Below are positions 23,190 through 35,597 of a stretch of 64,000 nt of DNA, one piece after another. The stretch lies in the NCBI GenBank assembly GCA_003255065.1, contig QAOA01003162.1, positions 1 to 64,000 of the forward strand. Direction: 5' to 3'. The translations under genes and the position numbers were made by a program. The stretch comes from Cercis canadensis (taxonomy: Eukaryota; Streptophyta; Magnoliopsida; Fabales; Fabaceae). Under the pieces are notes generated by a model. It saw nothing but the letters and a program-made list of their open reading frames with translations. It ran no database searches and was not told the origin of the DNA. How positions within the stretch are numbered: the stretch's first letter is position 1; the number at the start of each line of letters is the position of its first letter.

Positions 23190-24944
23190 TGATAAACACA
23201 CATTTTATACAGTAATTAACCCTCATTTTTAGTCTTTTAAATCTCTTTTAGGCTAAATTGATTGGGCTTGGGCCACATTTCATTAGTTGGGTTCCAATTG
23301 GGCTTCATTGTTTTTTCAACATTACTGAGAATTTTAAATTGTCTTTGTATTTCGAGTATAACTTGAGTTCTAAACATCTGATAATCTTGAATCTTACCTT
23401 GTAAGAAATCTGAGAGAATTATCTACAACTTTGATTTAGAGATTCAATGATAATTCAGGAGTCCAGCAGGTCATATATAACTTGGAAGTTAGCAGAGATG
23501 CTGTTATTGGATCCTGACCTATATGAAGAGTTTGGGCCATAACTTAGGCTGTCGGTATTGTATGGACCCAAAACAGGTGCCATTGGAAATATGAGACATA
23601 AAGATTCAACTCTTGTGAAGACCACTTCTCCAAACTGTGGCTTTTTTATGGTTTTATTGCCCCTTGAAATCAGCGAATGAGTCTAGAGAGTTGTTAAGAG
23701 TAAAATGGGCTAACTTTCTCATCCTAGGCCCAATTAAGGCAAAATTGGTGCGCAATTAAAGCTAAGGCCCAGGAGATTAATTCTAACCTAGGGGTAATCT
23801 TGGTGTGTAGGTAATTTAGATAGTTTTAAGTAAGAAAATAGGCATCCGAAGGTCATTCATTCCAATTCTGTGCAATTTTCCTTTTCCTCTTTTCTCTCTA
23901 GTAGTTTTTTTTTTCTTTTCTGTAATGGATCATTCCCTCATGTTCATGGAGGGCTAATTATTTAAATTAATCTAGATTTTTCTATTCTGATTATTAATTC
24001 TGAGATTCTACTTTAATTGTTCTTGCATTCAATTGTTAATCAAGTTTTTTTCCATCCTTTTAATTTAAATCTGATTCAGTTGCTAAAATTTGGTTGGTTA
24101 ATTATTCATGTGATAATTGCTTAATTTCATATGTTAAAAGAGGATTATAAAGATTAAACAATGTTTCAAAACTTTTTGATGAATTGTTTACGCTTGGTTG
24201 GATTNTGTGCAATTTTCCTTTTCCTCTTTTCTCTCTAGTAGTTTTTTTTTTTTCTTTTCTGTAATGGATCATTCCCTCATGTTCATGGAGGGCTAATTAT
24301 TTAAATTAATCTAGATTTTTCTATTCTGATTATTAATTCTGAGATTCTACTTTAATTGTTCTTGCATTCAATTGTTAATCAAGTTTCTTTCCATCCTTTT
24401 AATTTAAATCTGATTCAGTTGCTTAAATTTGGTTGGTTAATTATTCATGTGATAATTGCTTAATTTCATATGTTAAAAGAGGATTATAAAGATTAAACAA
24501 TGTTTCAAAACTTTTTGATGAATTGTTTACGCTTGGTTGGATTCTGGACTTAGGTTAATTTAGAATTAGTGGATGCTTAATTTGTTGAATCCTAATTAAT
24601 CAAATTCTAGATGCTTATCCTGTAGTGGATCCATAGATCACCTTGAGGCTTCTTGATTTCATCTAAGGCCGAGAATTAGATTAATGATTGAATGAATTCT
24701 ATGTAATCAAGGATGAATTAAAATCAGGATTAGTTAATTCCCTGGATTGGTTGTTTTTTTTTAGTTCGGTTTACCACTTTCAATTATTATCTGTTGATTA
24801 ATTTTGTAAAAATCAAACCCCCTATTAGTTAAACTCCTTAATTAGACTGGTCTTTTGGTTCGACTCGGTGTTACCTTATGCTGCAACTATTGTTGGTGAA
24901 CAGGATATAAATTGATTAATTTGATTAGCCTTGGCAGTTCATCA
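23190..24944 (+). repeat. 5' LTR of element C (lengthened by an assembly duplication)
   Basis: Starts TGATAAACACAC and ends GGCAGTTCATCA. 23869-24204 recurs at 24206-24541 around an N at 24205; without that copy the length would be about 1.42 kb, like the 3' LTR (about 1.43 kb). Confidence 0.9.
23869..24541. repeat. Direct duplication of about 336 bp around a single N (likely assembly join)
   Basis: Both halves are almost identical and the 3' LTR of the same element (33150-33490) has only one copy of this segment. Confidence 0.85.
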
Positions 24945-24949
24945 AATTT

Positions 24950-24967
24950 TGGCACCGTTGCTGGGGA
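24950..24967 (+). promoter_or_regulatory. Primer binding site, tRNA-Asp type (element C)
   Basis: TGGCACCGTTGCTGGGGA, two changes from the plant tRNA-Asp complement, five bases after the LTR end. Confidence 0.85.
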
Positions 24968-25162
24968 CTATTTTAGTTTTGATTAATCTTATTAGGAGTG
25001 TAATTGACTGTTATTCCCCTCATTAACCCCTTTTGTTGATTGCTGCAAAAGTCCCTTTTTGTTACTCTACCTTGGTGGTTTAAGGCGAAAACAAGCGATT
25101 TTAGGCAAATTTTCAAAATTTAGTTTGGATTTTTTTTTGTTGCTCAGAATGACCTGTAAATT

Positions 25163-25252
25163 GGTCAGTTGAAGGAAAATGGCCTGACAATCATAACTCA
25201 ACACTTTTCCTTGAGCTTCACCTTATTTTGGCTAAATTCCATCGTTTTGACC
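25163..25252 (+). promoter_or_regulatory. Leader stem-loop of element C
   Basis: GGTCAGTTGAAGGAAAATGG leads into an inner hairpin CTCAA (25197-25201) / TTGAG (25211-25215), then CATCGTTTTGACC. The outer arms GGTC...AAAA and TTTTGACC can also pair. Confidence 0.6.
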
Positions 25253-25446
25253 AATTTTCTAATTTTTTTAAAGATTTTTTATTTGATTTTTGAGTTCCAT
25301 TTTGTCATAGCTTTCATTTTGAGGTGGTCTTGCATTTTTTTTAAATGTTTAGATACCTCAACTAGCCTTACTTTGTTATGTTTTTGCCTTTGTTAAGTGC
25401 ATTTTGTGTGTTTCTGTTTTGGTCCATTTTTGTCTTCTGTTAGTAC

Positions 25447-28400
25447 ATGACTAAGACCTCTCACAGTGAATTATGTGAATTTGATTCTGAAGTTGATAAA
25501 ACCTTTCATAGCTTGCAGAAGAAGTCTAGGAGAAGATTAGTTGATAGTCTTGTTGTTAGTATGACTGACAATATCATGCGTGCTAGAACTCTTAAGGAAT
25601 TGGTTATCCCTGATGATAATTACCAGACTTTGTGTATTCAATACCCTGATCTTACTGCTAACTTTGAGTTAAAATCTGCATTAATACACTTGCTTCCCAA
25701 GTTTCATGGACTTGCAGGTGAGGATCCTCACAAGCACTTGAAAGAGTTTTATATAGTATGTTCTACCACGAAACCGCAAGGAATCCTAGAGGAGCATATC
25801 AAGTTGAGAGCCTTCCACTTCTCATTAGTTAGAGTAGCAAAGGATTGGCTATACTACTTACAGCCAACCATCATCACATGCTGGAATGACATGAATAGGT
25901 TCTTCCTCGAAAACATTTTCCCTGCTTCGAGAGTTGCTGCCATAAGGAAAGACATATGTGACATAAGGCAAAACAATGGAGAGACACTGCATGAGTACTG
26001 GGAGAGATTTAAGAAACTCTGTGAAAGCTACCCTTATCACCAAATCAGTGATCAGTTGCTCATTCAGTACTTCTACAAAGGACTTCTTCCTATGGATCAG
26101 AGCATGGTGGATGCTGCTTTTGGAGGTGTGTTAGTAGATAAGACCGATGAGGCTGCGAGAGAGTTAATGGCCAACATAGCAGCCAATGCACAACAATTTG
26201 GCACACGGATGGTTACCCTAACCAGGGGACTGAACGAGGTGCAGATGATAGACCAACAAAGAATGGAGAATTGTTTGGAAGAACTAACCTCCTTGGTTAG
26301 ACAGTTGGCCATGGGACATACACAAGTTCCAGCTCCTACCCAATTATGTGGCCTTTGTTCCCTATCCAGTCATCTAACGGATCAGTGCCCTACTTTCCAA
26401 GATAACAATGAAGTAGTGGCTGGCGTCTTTCCTAGCAGACCTTACTAGCAACAACCTATATATGACCCTCACTCCCCTATATATAATCCTGGTTGAAAGG
26501 ATCACCCTAATATGAGGTATGGTGGCAATTCTGGTCAGACCTACCAGTAGCAGCAAACCTACCAGCCCTAGCAACCTAGATATAATATAGGCCCAAGCAA
26601 CTAACAATTTCAACCAAACAGACAGCCATTCCAACAGCCTATGCAACAAGCCAGTCCTTCCGCCACAAAATATGAGCCTTCGTTTAAGGACTTGGTGAAG
26701 TAGATGACCAGTAATAACATACAGTTCTAGCAAAGGATTAAGACTAGTATTTAGAGCTTGGAGACATAGATAGACCAGCTTACAACTACCATCAATGAGT
26801 TGAAGTCTCAAGGTTCTGGTACATTGCCCTCCCAAACAGTCACCAATCCGAATGGTAAGGAAGTGAGTGTTCCAGAACCCAGCCAGCCATCCACAGTCTA
26901 AAATTCCATCTAAGAAAAAGATTCAGACCTTGCAGCCCAGAAATCTGTCCTAAAACTTCAAAATTCCTCCCTTCAGAACCAGGCAGAGAACTCTATTCCC
27001 AGCATTCTTCTTCCCTTTCCCAATCGAGTTACACAATCCAAAAAGATTGATGAGCATGAGTTGGACAGAGAGATCATGGACACTTTCAGGAAGGTGGAAG
27101 TCAATATACCCCTCCTAGAAGCAATTAAGCAGATCTCCGTTTATGCCAAGTTCTTGAAAGATTTGTGTACCCACAAGAGGAGGCTAAAGGGTAATGAGAA
27201 AGTGAGCATGGGAAGAAACGTGTCAGCCATGATTCAATCTAACTTGCCATCTAAGTGCAAAGATCTTGGGACGTTTACCATTCCCTGCACCATTGGAGAT
27301 AGGTAGTTCACAAATGCCATGCTAGATATGGGTGCTTCAATCAATATGATGCCTTAAGTCCATTTATTCATCCTTGTAGATTGGAGAATTAAAGCCTATT
27401 GAAGTGGTCATTCAACTTGACAATAGAAGTAATGCCTACCCTGCTGGCCTAATTTAAGATGTGCTAATCCGAGTGAATAAGTTAATCTTCCCAGCAGATT
27501 TCTACATGCTAGACATGGAAGGAGAGTCAACAAGCAGTAGAACTCCAATCATTCTTGGGAGACATTTCCTCAAGACCGCCAGAACCAAGATAGATGTGCA
27601 TTTCGGAACCCTTTCCATGGAGTTCGGTGACAGTATAGTGCAGTTTAATATTCTTGATGCCATGAAATACCCCATGGATGATCATTCTTTTTATTGCATT
27701 GATATTATTGATGAGTTGGTCGATGAGGTTTATGATAGCTTTCTTTATGAATTTCCTGAGTTGCTGCTTTTGGATGATTCTATATGTTGTAGTTGTGTTG
27801 GTAATGGTGTTTACCTGCTTGTTCTGAAATTGTTGCATTCTTAGAAGGTGATGATTCTGTCACAGAGGTTGCAGTAGTAGTTGATGCTGAGTATACAGAG
27901 ATTGTGCAATAGAGGCAACAACCATGAAATTACTTCCTTTCATAGTGCAGCCACCTAAACTAGAGCTTAAACCTCTCCCTGAGCATTTGAAGTATGCATT
28001 TTTAGAGGAGAATGAACAACTGCCAGTCACTATAGCCCAAAATCTTCAACCTGAGCAAGAAGAAAAATTGTTGCATATTCTAAGGCAGCACAAGGGGGCA
28101 ATTGGGTGGACACTTGCATATATACCTGGCATTAGCCCTTCCACTTGCATGCACAGGATTTTACTTGAAAAATGTGCTAAGTCAATGAGGCAGCCATAGA
28201 GGAGACTCAATCCCCTGATTTTGGATGTGGTTAAAAAGTAAGCAACCAAGCTTCTTCAAGCTGGTATCATCTATCCAATCTCAGACAGCAAATGGGTGAG
28301 TCCAGTACAAGTTGTCCCAAAGAAATCAGGAGTGACAATGGTGGCAACTAGCATAACGAGCTCATTCTCACTTAAGTTTAGAATAGCTTGAGGGTTTGTA

Positions 28401-30864
28401 TAGATTACAAAAGGCTCAATCAGGCCACCCGTAAGGACCATTACCCACTTCCCTTCTCTGATCAGATGTTGGAGCGGCTAGTAGGGAAGTCACACTACTA
28501 TTTTCTGGACGAGTTTACTGGCTACTTTCAGATCCACATTGCACCTAAGGATCAGGAGAAGACCACTTTCACCTGTCCTTTCGGCACTTTTGCATATCAG
28601 AGGATGCCATTTGGTATTTGCAATGCTCCAGGTACCTTCCAACGTTGCATGATTAGTATCTTTTCTGATTTTATAAAGAACTTTATGGAGGTATTTATGG
28701 ATGATTTTACTGTTTATGTCTCTTCCTTTGATGACTGCTTGGATAGTTTGTCTAGAGTTCTGCATAGGTGCATTGAAACTAATCTTGTTCTAAATTTTGA
28801 AAAATGTCATTTTATGGTAGAACAAGGTATAGTTTTAGGACATGTAGTCTCTAGCAAGGGTATAGTGGTAGATCCTGCCAAGATTGATGTTATTGCTTCT
28901 TTGCCTTACCCCACCTGCATGCGGGAAGTTCGTTCTTTTCTTAATCATGCAAGATTCTACCGGCGCTTCATCCGTGATTTTAGCACAATTGTCGTTCTAC
29001 TGTCCAGCCTTCTGCAAAAGGATGTGGAGTTTCTGTTTGACCAGAAATACAAAGAAGCCTTCAATCGTTTGAAGCAAGCTTTGACTAGTATCCCCATCAT
29101 TCTGCAACCTGACTGGATGCTCCCGTTTGAGCTGATGTGTGACATGTCTAACTATGCTTTGGGAGTTGTCTTGGCACAGAGAGTAGCCAAAGTGTCCTAT
29201 GTGATCTATTATGCTTCGAGAACTTTGGATGTTGCTCAAGCAAACTACACAACCACAGAAAAAGAACTTTTAGCTATTGTGTTTGCATTAGATAAGTTCA
29301 TATCATATTTGCTTGATTCTAAGGTTGTGGTGTTTTCTGATCATGCAGCTCTAAAGTTTCTTTTGAAGAAACCTGACGCCAAGCCATGATTGTTAAGGTG
29401 GATGTTGCTGCTTTAGGAGTTTGACATAGAGATCCGAGATAAGAATGGAGCAGAGAACCTGGTGGCAGATCACCTAAGCAAGATTAAGAAAGACTCAGAT
29501 CCCCTTCCTATCCATGACTCTTTTCCTGCTGAGCAGTTTTTACAGCTGCAAGGTAAGGTCACTTCTCCTTGGTTTGCAGATATGGTTAATTTTTTGGTTG
29601 TTGGCGTCTTTCTACATGTTTTACTAGGGCTCAGTCTGATAAACTGAGAAGTGAGTCTAAGTATTATGTGTGGGATGATCCCTACCTTTGGAAGTTTTGT
29701 AGTGACCAAGTTATTAGGAGATGTGTGCCTGATCATGAGTTTCAATCTGTTCTTAGTTTTTGCCATGCATTTGCATGTGGTGGGCATTCTGGGCCTCAGT
29801 GTACTACTAGGAAAGTCTTGGACTCTGGATTGTATTGGGTTACCCTATTTCGGGATGCATATGTATTTTGTAAGTCTTGTGAGCAGTGTCAAAGAACAGG
29901 CAATATTTCTCATAGGAATAAGATGCCCCAATAGCCTTTGCTATTTTGTGAGATTTTTTATGTATGGGGTGTTGACTTTATGAGACCTTTTCTTGTTTCT
30001 TTTGGTTTTGTTTACATATTACTGGTTGTTGACTATGTGTCCAAATGGGTGGAGGCCAAAGCCACTCAAACTGATGATTATAAAGTTGTTGTAGATTTTG
30101 TTAGATCACACATTTTCTGCAGATTTGGCATTCTGAGGGCTTTCATCAGTGATTAGGGTTCACACTTCTGCAATTGGAGCATGGAGGCTTTGGTAAGAAA
30201 ATATGGAGTCGTGCATAAGGTCTCCACACCTCACCACCCTCAGACAAATGGCCAAGTCGAAGTCTCCAACAGAGAGATCAAACAGATCTTGGATAAAACT
30301 GTCCAACCTAATAGGAAAGATTAGAGCCTGAGACTTGAGGATGCACTTTGGGCTTACAAGACCGCTTTCAAGACACCTATTGGGATGTCTTCCTACCGGA
30401 TAGTCTTTGGTAAAGCATGCCACCTTCCAGTGGAGATTGAGCACAAGGCATATTGGGCAGTAAAGCAATGCAACCTTGACTTGAGCCAAGTCGGATCCCA
30501 AAAGAGGATCCATCTCCAAGAGCTTGAAGAGCTTCGGTTGGAAGCTTATGAGAACTCCTGGATCTACAAGGACAAGACCAAGATCTTTCATGATAAGATG
30601 TTGCTAAGGAAGGAGTTCTTCATTGGCCAAAAGGTTCTCCTTTATAACTCCCGACTCAAGCTCATGCTCGGCAAGCTCTGTTCTAGGTGGCTTGGTCCGT
30701 TTGTAGTTGCTAAGGTCTTTCCTTATGGTGCGGTGGAGATTACAAGTGAGACGGCCAACAAAGCTTTCAAAGTCAATGGACATCGCCTCAAGCCATTCTA
30801 TAAGGGAGTTCAAGAGGACATAGTGGAGGAGGTCCACTTGCAAGAAGCCATCTACCTCACTTGA
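25447..30864 (+). pseudogene. Broken gag-pol of element C
   Basis: Full-length in layout, about 1800 codons. gag is open from 25447 to 26446 ([30 protein letters not shown], knuckle CGLCSLSSHLTDQC). A cluster of nine stops follows in 26446-26770, seven of them TAG at Gln positions. Protease DMGASINMM lies at about 27325; RT 28250-29000 with [16 protein letters not shown] and [11 protein letters not shown] (28695-28730); RNase H CDMSNYALGVVLAQ, where the usual CDAS is CDMS; integrase finger HAFACGGHS...CEQCQRTG (29760-29900), core WGVDFMRPF and HPQTNGQVEVSN (30240). The C-terminus ends [10 protein letters not shown]. The stop is shared in style with the NA elements. Not functional because of the stops. 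Confidence 0.9.
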
Positions 30865-32471
30865 TAAGGATGTTTCTTCTCTCTTTTAGTTTACTTGTCA
30901 TTGTTTGATTGATGATAATTGAGAAATGTTACTGCTTTTTGAAGTTTTTACATTGAGGGCAATGCAAAATTTAAGTGTGGGGGAGGTTTACATTCTGTTT
31001 TTAATTGCCTTCCAATAATGTTTTAGGATTTGTGAAGTTATAAGTTTGAAGCGATTGCAATTCAAGGTTCATAGCATGATTGAACAATTTGTTTTCCTTC
31101 TTGAATTGCATATGCTTGGTTTTGGATGATGGATTGATGATTAAGTTTGATAGATGCATACCTTGTGAGGTTTTGAGCCTTTTGATGGATGGATTTACCA
31201 TTTGTGCCATTCTTTTCTTTCTTGTGTGATTTTCACTTATGGAATTTATTCACTCTAGAACTTGTTTTGATTCTTTTTAAGGCTACATTTTCACTTGCAT
31301 ACATGAACATGATTGAGGCATTCTTTCTTTATTTAGCTACTTTGCCAAATAGTCAATCTTGCATCATTTTCCTTTGTTTAACCCCTTAAGCCTATTTGCA
31401 TATCCTTTGTATTAGCTCATTATTTGCCTATGCGAAAAACCATATTTTTACCTTAACTTAGAGAATGGGAGAGCATTGGTTCATTTGAGGAGCCCTTGTG
31501 CTTGTGGGCAACTAATAGTTCAAGTGTGGAGGTTGTGAAATTTGATGTGCAATATGCAAAGTGTTTGGTGAAAAAAAGAAAGAAAGAAAAAGAGCCAATT
31601 GTGATGTGAGAAGATTGAGAAAGAAAAGAAAAAAAGAAGGAATNCCTATTTGCATATCCTTTGTATTAGCTCATTATTTGCCTATGCGAAAAACCATATT
31701 TTTACCTTACCTTAGAGAATGGGAGAGCATTGGTTCATTTGAGGAGCCCTTGTGCTTGTGGGCAACTAATAGTTCAAGTGAGGAGGTTGTGAAATTTGAT
31801 GTGCAATATGCAAAGTGTTTGGTGAAAAAAAGAAAGAAAGAAAAAGAGCCAATTGTGATGTGAGAAGATTGTGAAAGAAAAGAAAAAAAGAAGGAATGTG
31901 TGAAAAGAAAGAAGAATATGCTTTACATTCTTGAAAGTTGGGAAAAAATTTTATGCTTGCCATTTGAATTCCTCCTCAATGCTCTTTTATTCTCTTAGGG
32001 TACTTAGCTTGTTATATTCATATTGTTCCTTTCCCTTACCTTGGTCCTATTACAGCCTTGACTAAAGTCCTCTTGATTTGTGTGTGCATGTGTTTGAGTA
32101 GTGGAGAAGTAGAAGATAAGTAAGCTTATGGTAGTGCATTTCTTCATGAGTTTCATTAAGTGAAATACTTACTTTCTAAACACTTGAGGGATTGAGAGTA
32201 TATCTTGTGAGGATCTATCATTCTTGACTATTGCTTTTCAATTGAAACTACCTTGTTTGTTAGTTTGGGATGTGAAGAAATTTTAGCTCATGAATGCTTT
32301 GACTCCCTTGAATCTTTGATTGCTCTTCTTGCTTGTGAACTTGTGCATTTCTTGAATATCATTGGGAAGTGAGTCTTTAGTTTTTGAGTTAGTTTGTTTG
32401 TTTTTCCTTATTTCCTAATTTTGAAGTTCTAAGTTTGTCCGAGACGTGCAAAAGCTAAGTGTGGGGGAATT
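30865..32471 (+). other. 3' untranslated region of element C with two polypurine motifs
   Basis: No ORF. A polypurine motif TTAAGTGTGGGGGAGG lies at its start (30971-30986) and TAAGTGTGGGGGAATT at its end, directly before the 3' LTR (32456-32471). 31391-31644 is repeated at 31646-31897 around an N at 31645. A/G-rich tracts occur near 31565-31640. Confidence 0.8.
31391..31897. repeat. Direct duplication of about 253 bp around a single N (likely assembly join)
   Basis: Two near-identical copies of a 3' UTR segment of element C flank the N at 31645. A 100-codon open frame through the N is an artefact of this. Confidence 0.85.
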
Positions 32472-33904
32472 TGATAAACACACTTTTTATATAGTAATTA
32501 ACTCTCATTTTTAGTCTCTTAAACCTCTTTTGGGCTGAATTGATTAGGCTTGGGCCACATTTCATTAGTTAAGTTCCAATTGGGCTTAATTGTGTTTTTC
32601 AGCATTACTGAGAATTTTATACTGTCTCTGTATTTCAGTTATAACTTGAGTTCTAGATTTCTGATAATCTTGAGTTTTACCTTGTAGGAATACTAAGCAA
32701 ATCCTCTACAACTTTGATTCAAAGCTCCAAAGCTAATTCGGGTGTCCAGCAGGTCATATTTAACTTGGAAGTTAGAGCATAAATGTTGTCACTAGATCCT
32801 GACCCGTATGAAGAGTTTGGAACATAACATGGGTTGTGGGTATCTTATGGACCCAAACATGGTGCCATTGAAAATCTTAGGCATAAAGATTCATCTCTTG
32901 TGGAGACCACCTCTCCAAAATGTGGCGTTTTATGGTGTTATTTCCCCATGAAGTCAGCTGATGAGTCCAGAGAGCTGTTAAGAGTAAAATGGGCATAACT
33001 TTCTCATCCTAGGCCCAATTAAGGCAAAACCAGTGCCCAATTAAGGCTAAGGCCCAGAAGATTAATTCTAACCTAGGGGTAATCTTGATGTGTAGGTAAT
33101 TTAGATAGTTTTAAGTAAGAAAAGAGGCATCCGTAGGTCATTCATTCCCATTTAGTGTAGCTTTTCTTTGCCTCTTTTCTCTCTAGTAGTTTTTCTTTAT
33201 CTTTTCTATAATGGATCATTCCCTCATGTTCATGGAGGGCTAATTATTTAAAACAATCCAGGTTTTGGCTATTCTGATTATTAATTCTAAGATTCTATTT
33301 TAATTGTTCTTGCATTCAATTGTTAATCAAGTTTCTTTCCTTCCTTTGGATTTAATTCTGATTCAGTTGCTTAAATTTAGTTGGTTAATAATTCATGTGA
33401 TAATTGCTTAATTTCATATGTTAAAAGAGGATTGTAAAGATTAAATAATGTTTCAAAGCTTTTGCATGGATTGTTTAAGCTTGGTTGGATTCTAGACTTA
33501 GGTTCATTTGGAATTAGTGGATGCCTAATTTGTTGAATCCTAATTAATCGAATTATGGATGCTTGTCCAGTAGTGGATCCATAGATCACCTTGAGGTTTC
33601 TTGATTTGATCTAAGGCTGAGAATTAGGTTAATGATTGAATGAATTCTATGTAATCAAGGATGGATTAAAATCAAGATTAGTTAATTCCCTGTATTGGTT
33701 GCTTTCCTTAATTCATTTTACCACTTTCAATTACTTTCTGTTAATTAATTCTACAAAAATCAAACCCCCTGTTAGTTAAACTCCCTAATTTGATTCCCTA
33801 ATTAGAGTGGTCTTTTGGTTCGACTCGGTGTTACCTTATGCTGCAAGTATTGTTGGTGAACTAGATATAAATTGATTAATTTGATTGGCCTCGACAGCTC
33901 ATCA
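32472..33904 (+). repeat. 3' LTR of element C
   Basis: Starts TGATAAACACAC after the polypurine tract and ends GACAGCTCATCA, followed by target copy AGGAG. Confidence 0.93.
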
Positions 33905-33909
33905 AGGAG

Positions 33910-35597
33910 TCCTAGGACATGAGAAATTATGATGAATACAATGGTTTTCACAAAAGTTTTCAAAAAGCTGGTTTTCAAATTCTCCACCATGATTATTCTT
34001 ATAGAAGAAATAACACTTCCTTTTTCATTCTGGACTTTCTTGCAAAAACTTTCAAAAACAAAATGTTTCATCCTTATGGGCAAGAAAGTAAACCTAAGTG
34101 AATTGAAAATAGTTATCAACTATTACAAATCCACACTTTTTGCCATTGAAGCTGGATGTGGATATAGGTCCAAAGAGATCCATATGAAGTAGCTACAGTG
34201 GCCTAGAAGTAATAAGCTCTTTCTTAGTTTTGAAATATGACTAAGTTTGCTTGCCTTGCTAACAGGCTGAACAAACCTTGTCCTTTTCAAAAACTAGTTT
34301 AAGTAATCTAGAAACCAGTTCTTCCTTAGCCACTTTATAAATCAGCTTATGGTTTAAATGACCAAGCCTTCTATGCCATAGCCAAGCATTGCTGCTTTAG
34401 GATGAAAAACAAGTTTCATGTTTAAAATCAAGTCCCTCTTTGGATACTACATACACATTCACACTTCTATGGCCCACAAATAGCACTTTATCACTATGCA
34501 ATTAAAAAATGATGCAACACGAAGATTCAAACACAACCCTATGGCCTTTGTCACGTAGCTGACTAATGCTCAACAAGTTATGCATTAAACCATCAACAAG
34601 ATAGACATTATCAAGAGTAAAAGAAGTACTCAGCTATTTTACCAACTCCAACAATTTTCCCTTTGCCATTATCTCCAAAAGTGACATCTCCCATGTCTTT
34701 CTTTTCAATGGAAGTGAACTCGATTGGATCTCTAGTCATGTGTTTGGAGAAACCGTTGTCCAAGTACAAAAAGTCACTCTTGGTTTTAAAGCACACTTGC
34801 AAAGGAGTTTAGGAGGTCTTAGGTACCCAAACTGTTTTGGGTCCTTGGTTGTTAGTGGCATAAGTCCTCTTAGGTACCCAAATCATCTTCTTTGCTGCAC
34901 ATAATTTCTTGAATTTATAGTTAAATAACACATGTCCAATATTACCACAGTAAAAGCATATTTTCCTTGAAATAGAATGAGAAGCCGATGCTTTAACAAA
35001 GTAGTTTTTGTGAGGAGTTGGTTCTCTGACAAAGAAGTTTCTAGATAACTTTGCTGGTTGTGGTTCATTATAACCCAAACGTACTTTGTCATTTCCAACT
35101 CTTTGTCTCCCTAGCAAGGCATTCAAGTTTCCACGCCCTTGAACAAACTTTGCTAGATCCTTTTGACAGCTCACTTACTTTCTTTTTCAAAACATTATTT
35201 TCTTTAAGAATAGAAGGAGTGAGAAGCTGATTTTTCTCATGAGAATCATTTTTAGTTTGTAAAGCTTTAAACAGTTGAGCTAGATCTGAAAACTCTTTCT
35301 TAAGCAAATCAATTTCTTTAATATGCTCTTTGACTACTTTCTTAAGATCTTCTATCTTTGCAATCATTTTTTCAAAGTCAAAAGCTAAATCTTCGAAAGC
35401 TTAATTTAGCTCTTCATAAGAAAGGGGAGAATCTAGCTCGATTTCAGAATCACTTACTTCTTTACTATTTTTTGAGTTTGCCATGAAACAAAAGTTAGCT
35501 AGGTTCCCTTCATCCAAGTCATCACTACTTGAAGATGAGTCAACATCACTCCATAAAGCAATCATAGCCTTCTTCTTATCCCTTCTATAGAACTTCT
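33910..35597 (-). pseudogene. Sirevirus S: gag C-terminal part, protease, integrase N-terminal part
   Basis: From high to low: acidic Ser-rich stretch SDVDSSSSSDDLDEGNLANF (about 35550), a Leu/Lys coiled coil (35367-35150), a second knuckle with the last Cys changed (CFYCGNIGHVLFNY, about 34950), IWVPK/VWVPK repeats (about 34880 and 34820), protease LYLDNGFSKHMTRD (about 34760; the usual DSG is DNG), and integrase with a DDFSRF-type region too decayed to read cleanly up to CPRTPQ at 33910. The combination is typical of Sireviruses. Interrupted by C at 33905 and by a solo LTR at 35598. Confidence 0.85.

Larger units (their letters stand above)
23190..33904 (+). mobile_element. Element C: Athila-like Ty3 retrotransposon inserted in the Sirevirus integrase
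   Basis: Two LTRs, a tRNA-Asp-type primer site, gag-pol with conserved order, and a polypurine tract before the 3' LTR. The target duplication AGGAG (23185-23189 and 33905-33909) restores the Sirevirus frame (CPRTPQ then PNGVVERKN). It belongs to the same family as B. The coding region is full-length but carries many stops. Its 5' LTR and 3' UTR each contain a single N with a duplicated block. Confidence 0.93.

Noticed and set aside
31561..31863. 100-codon ORF across the N at 31645
   Set aside because: Created by an assembly join in non-coding 3' UTR.
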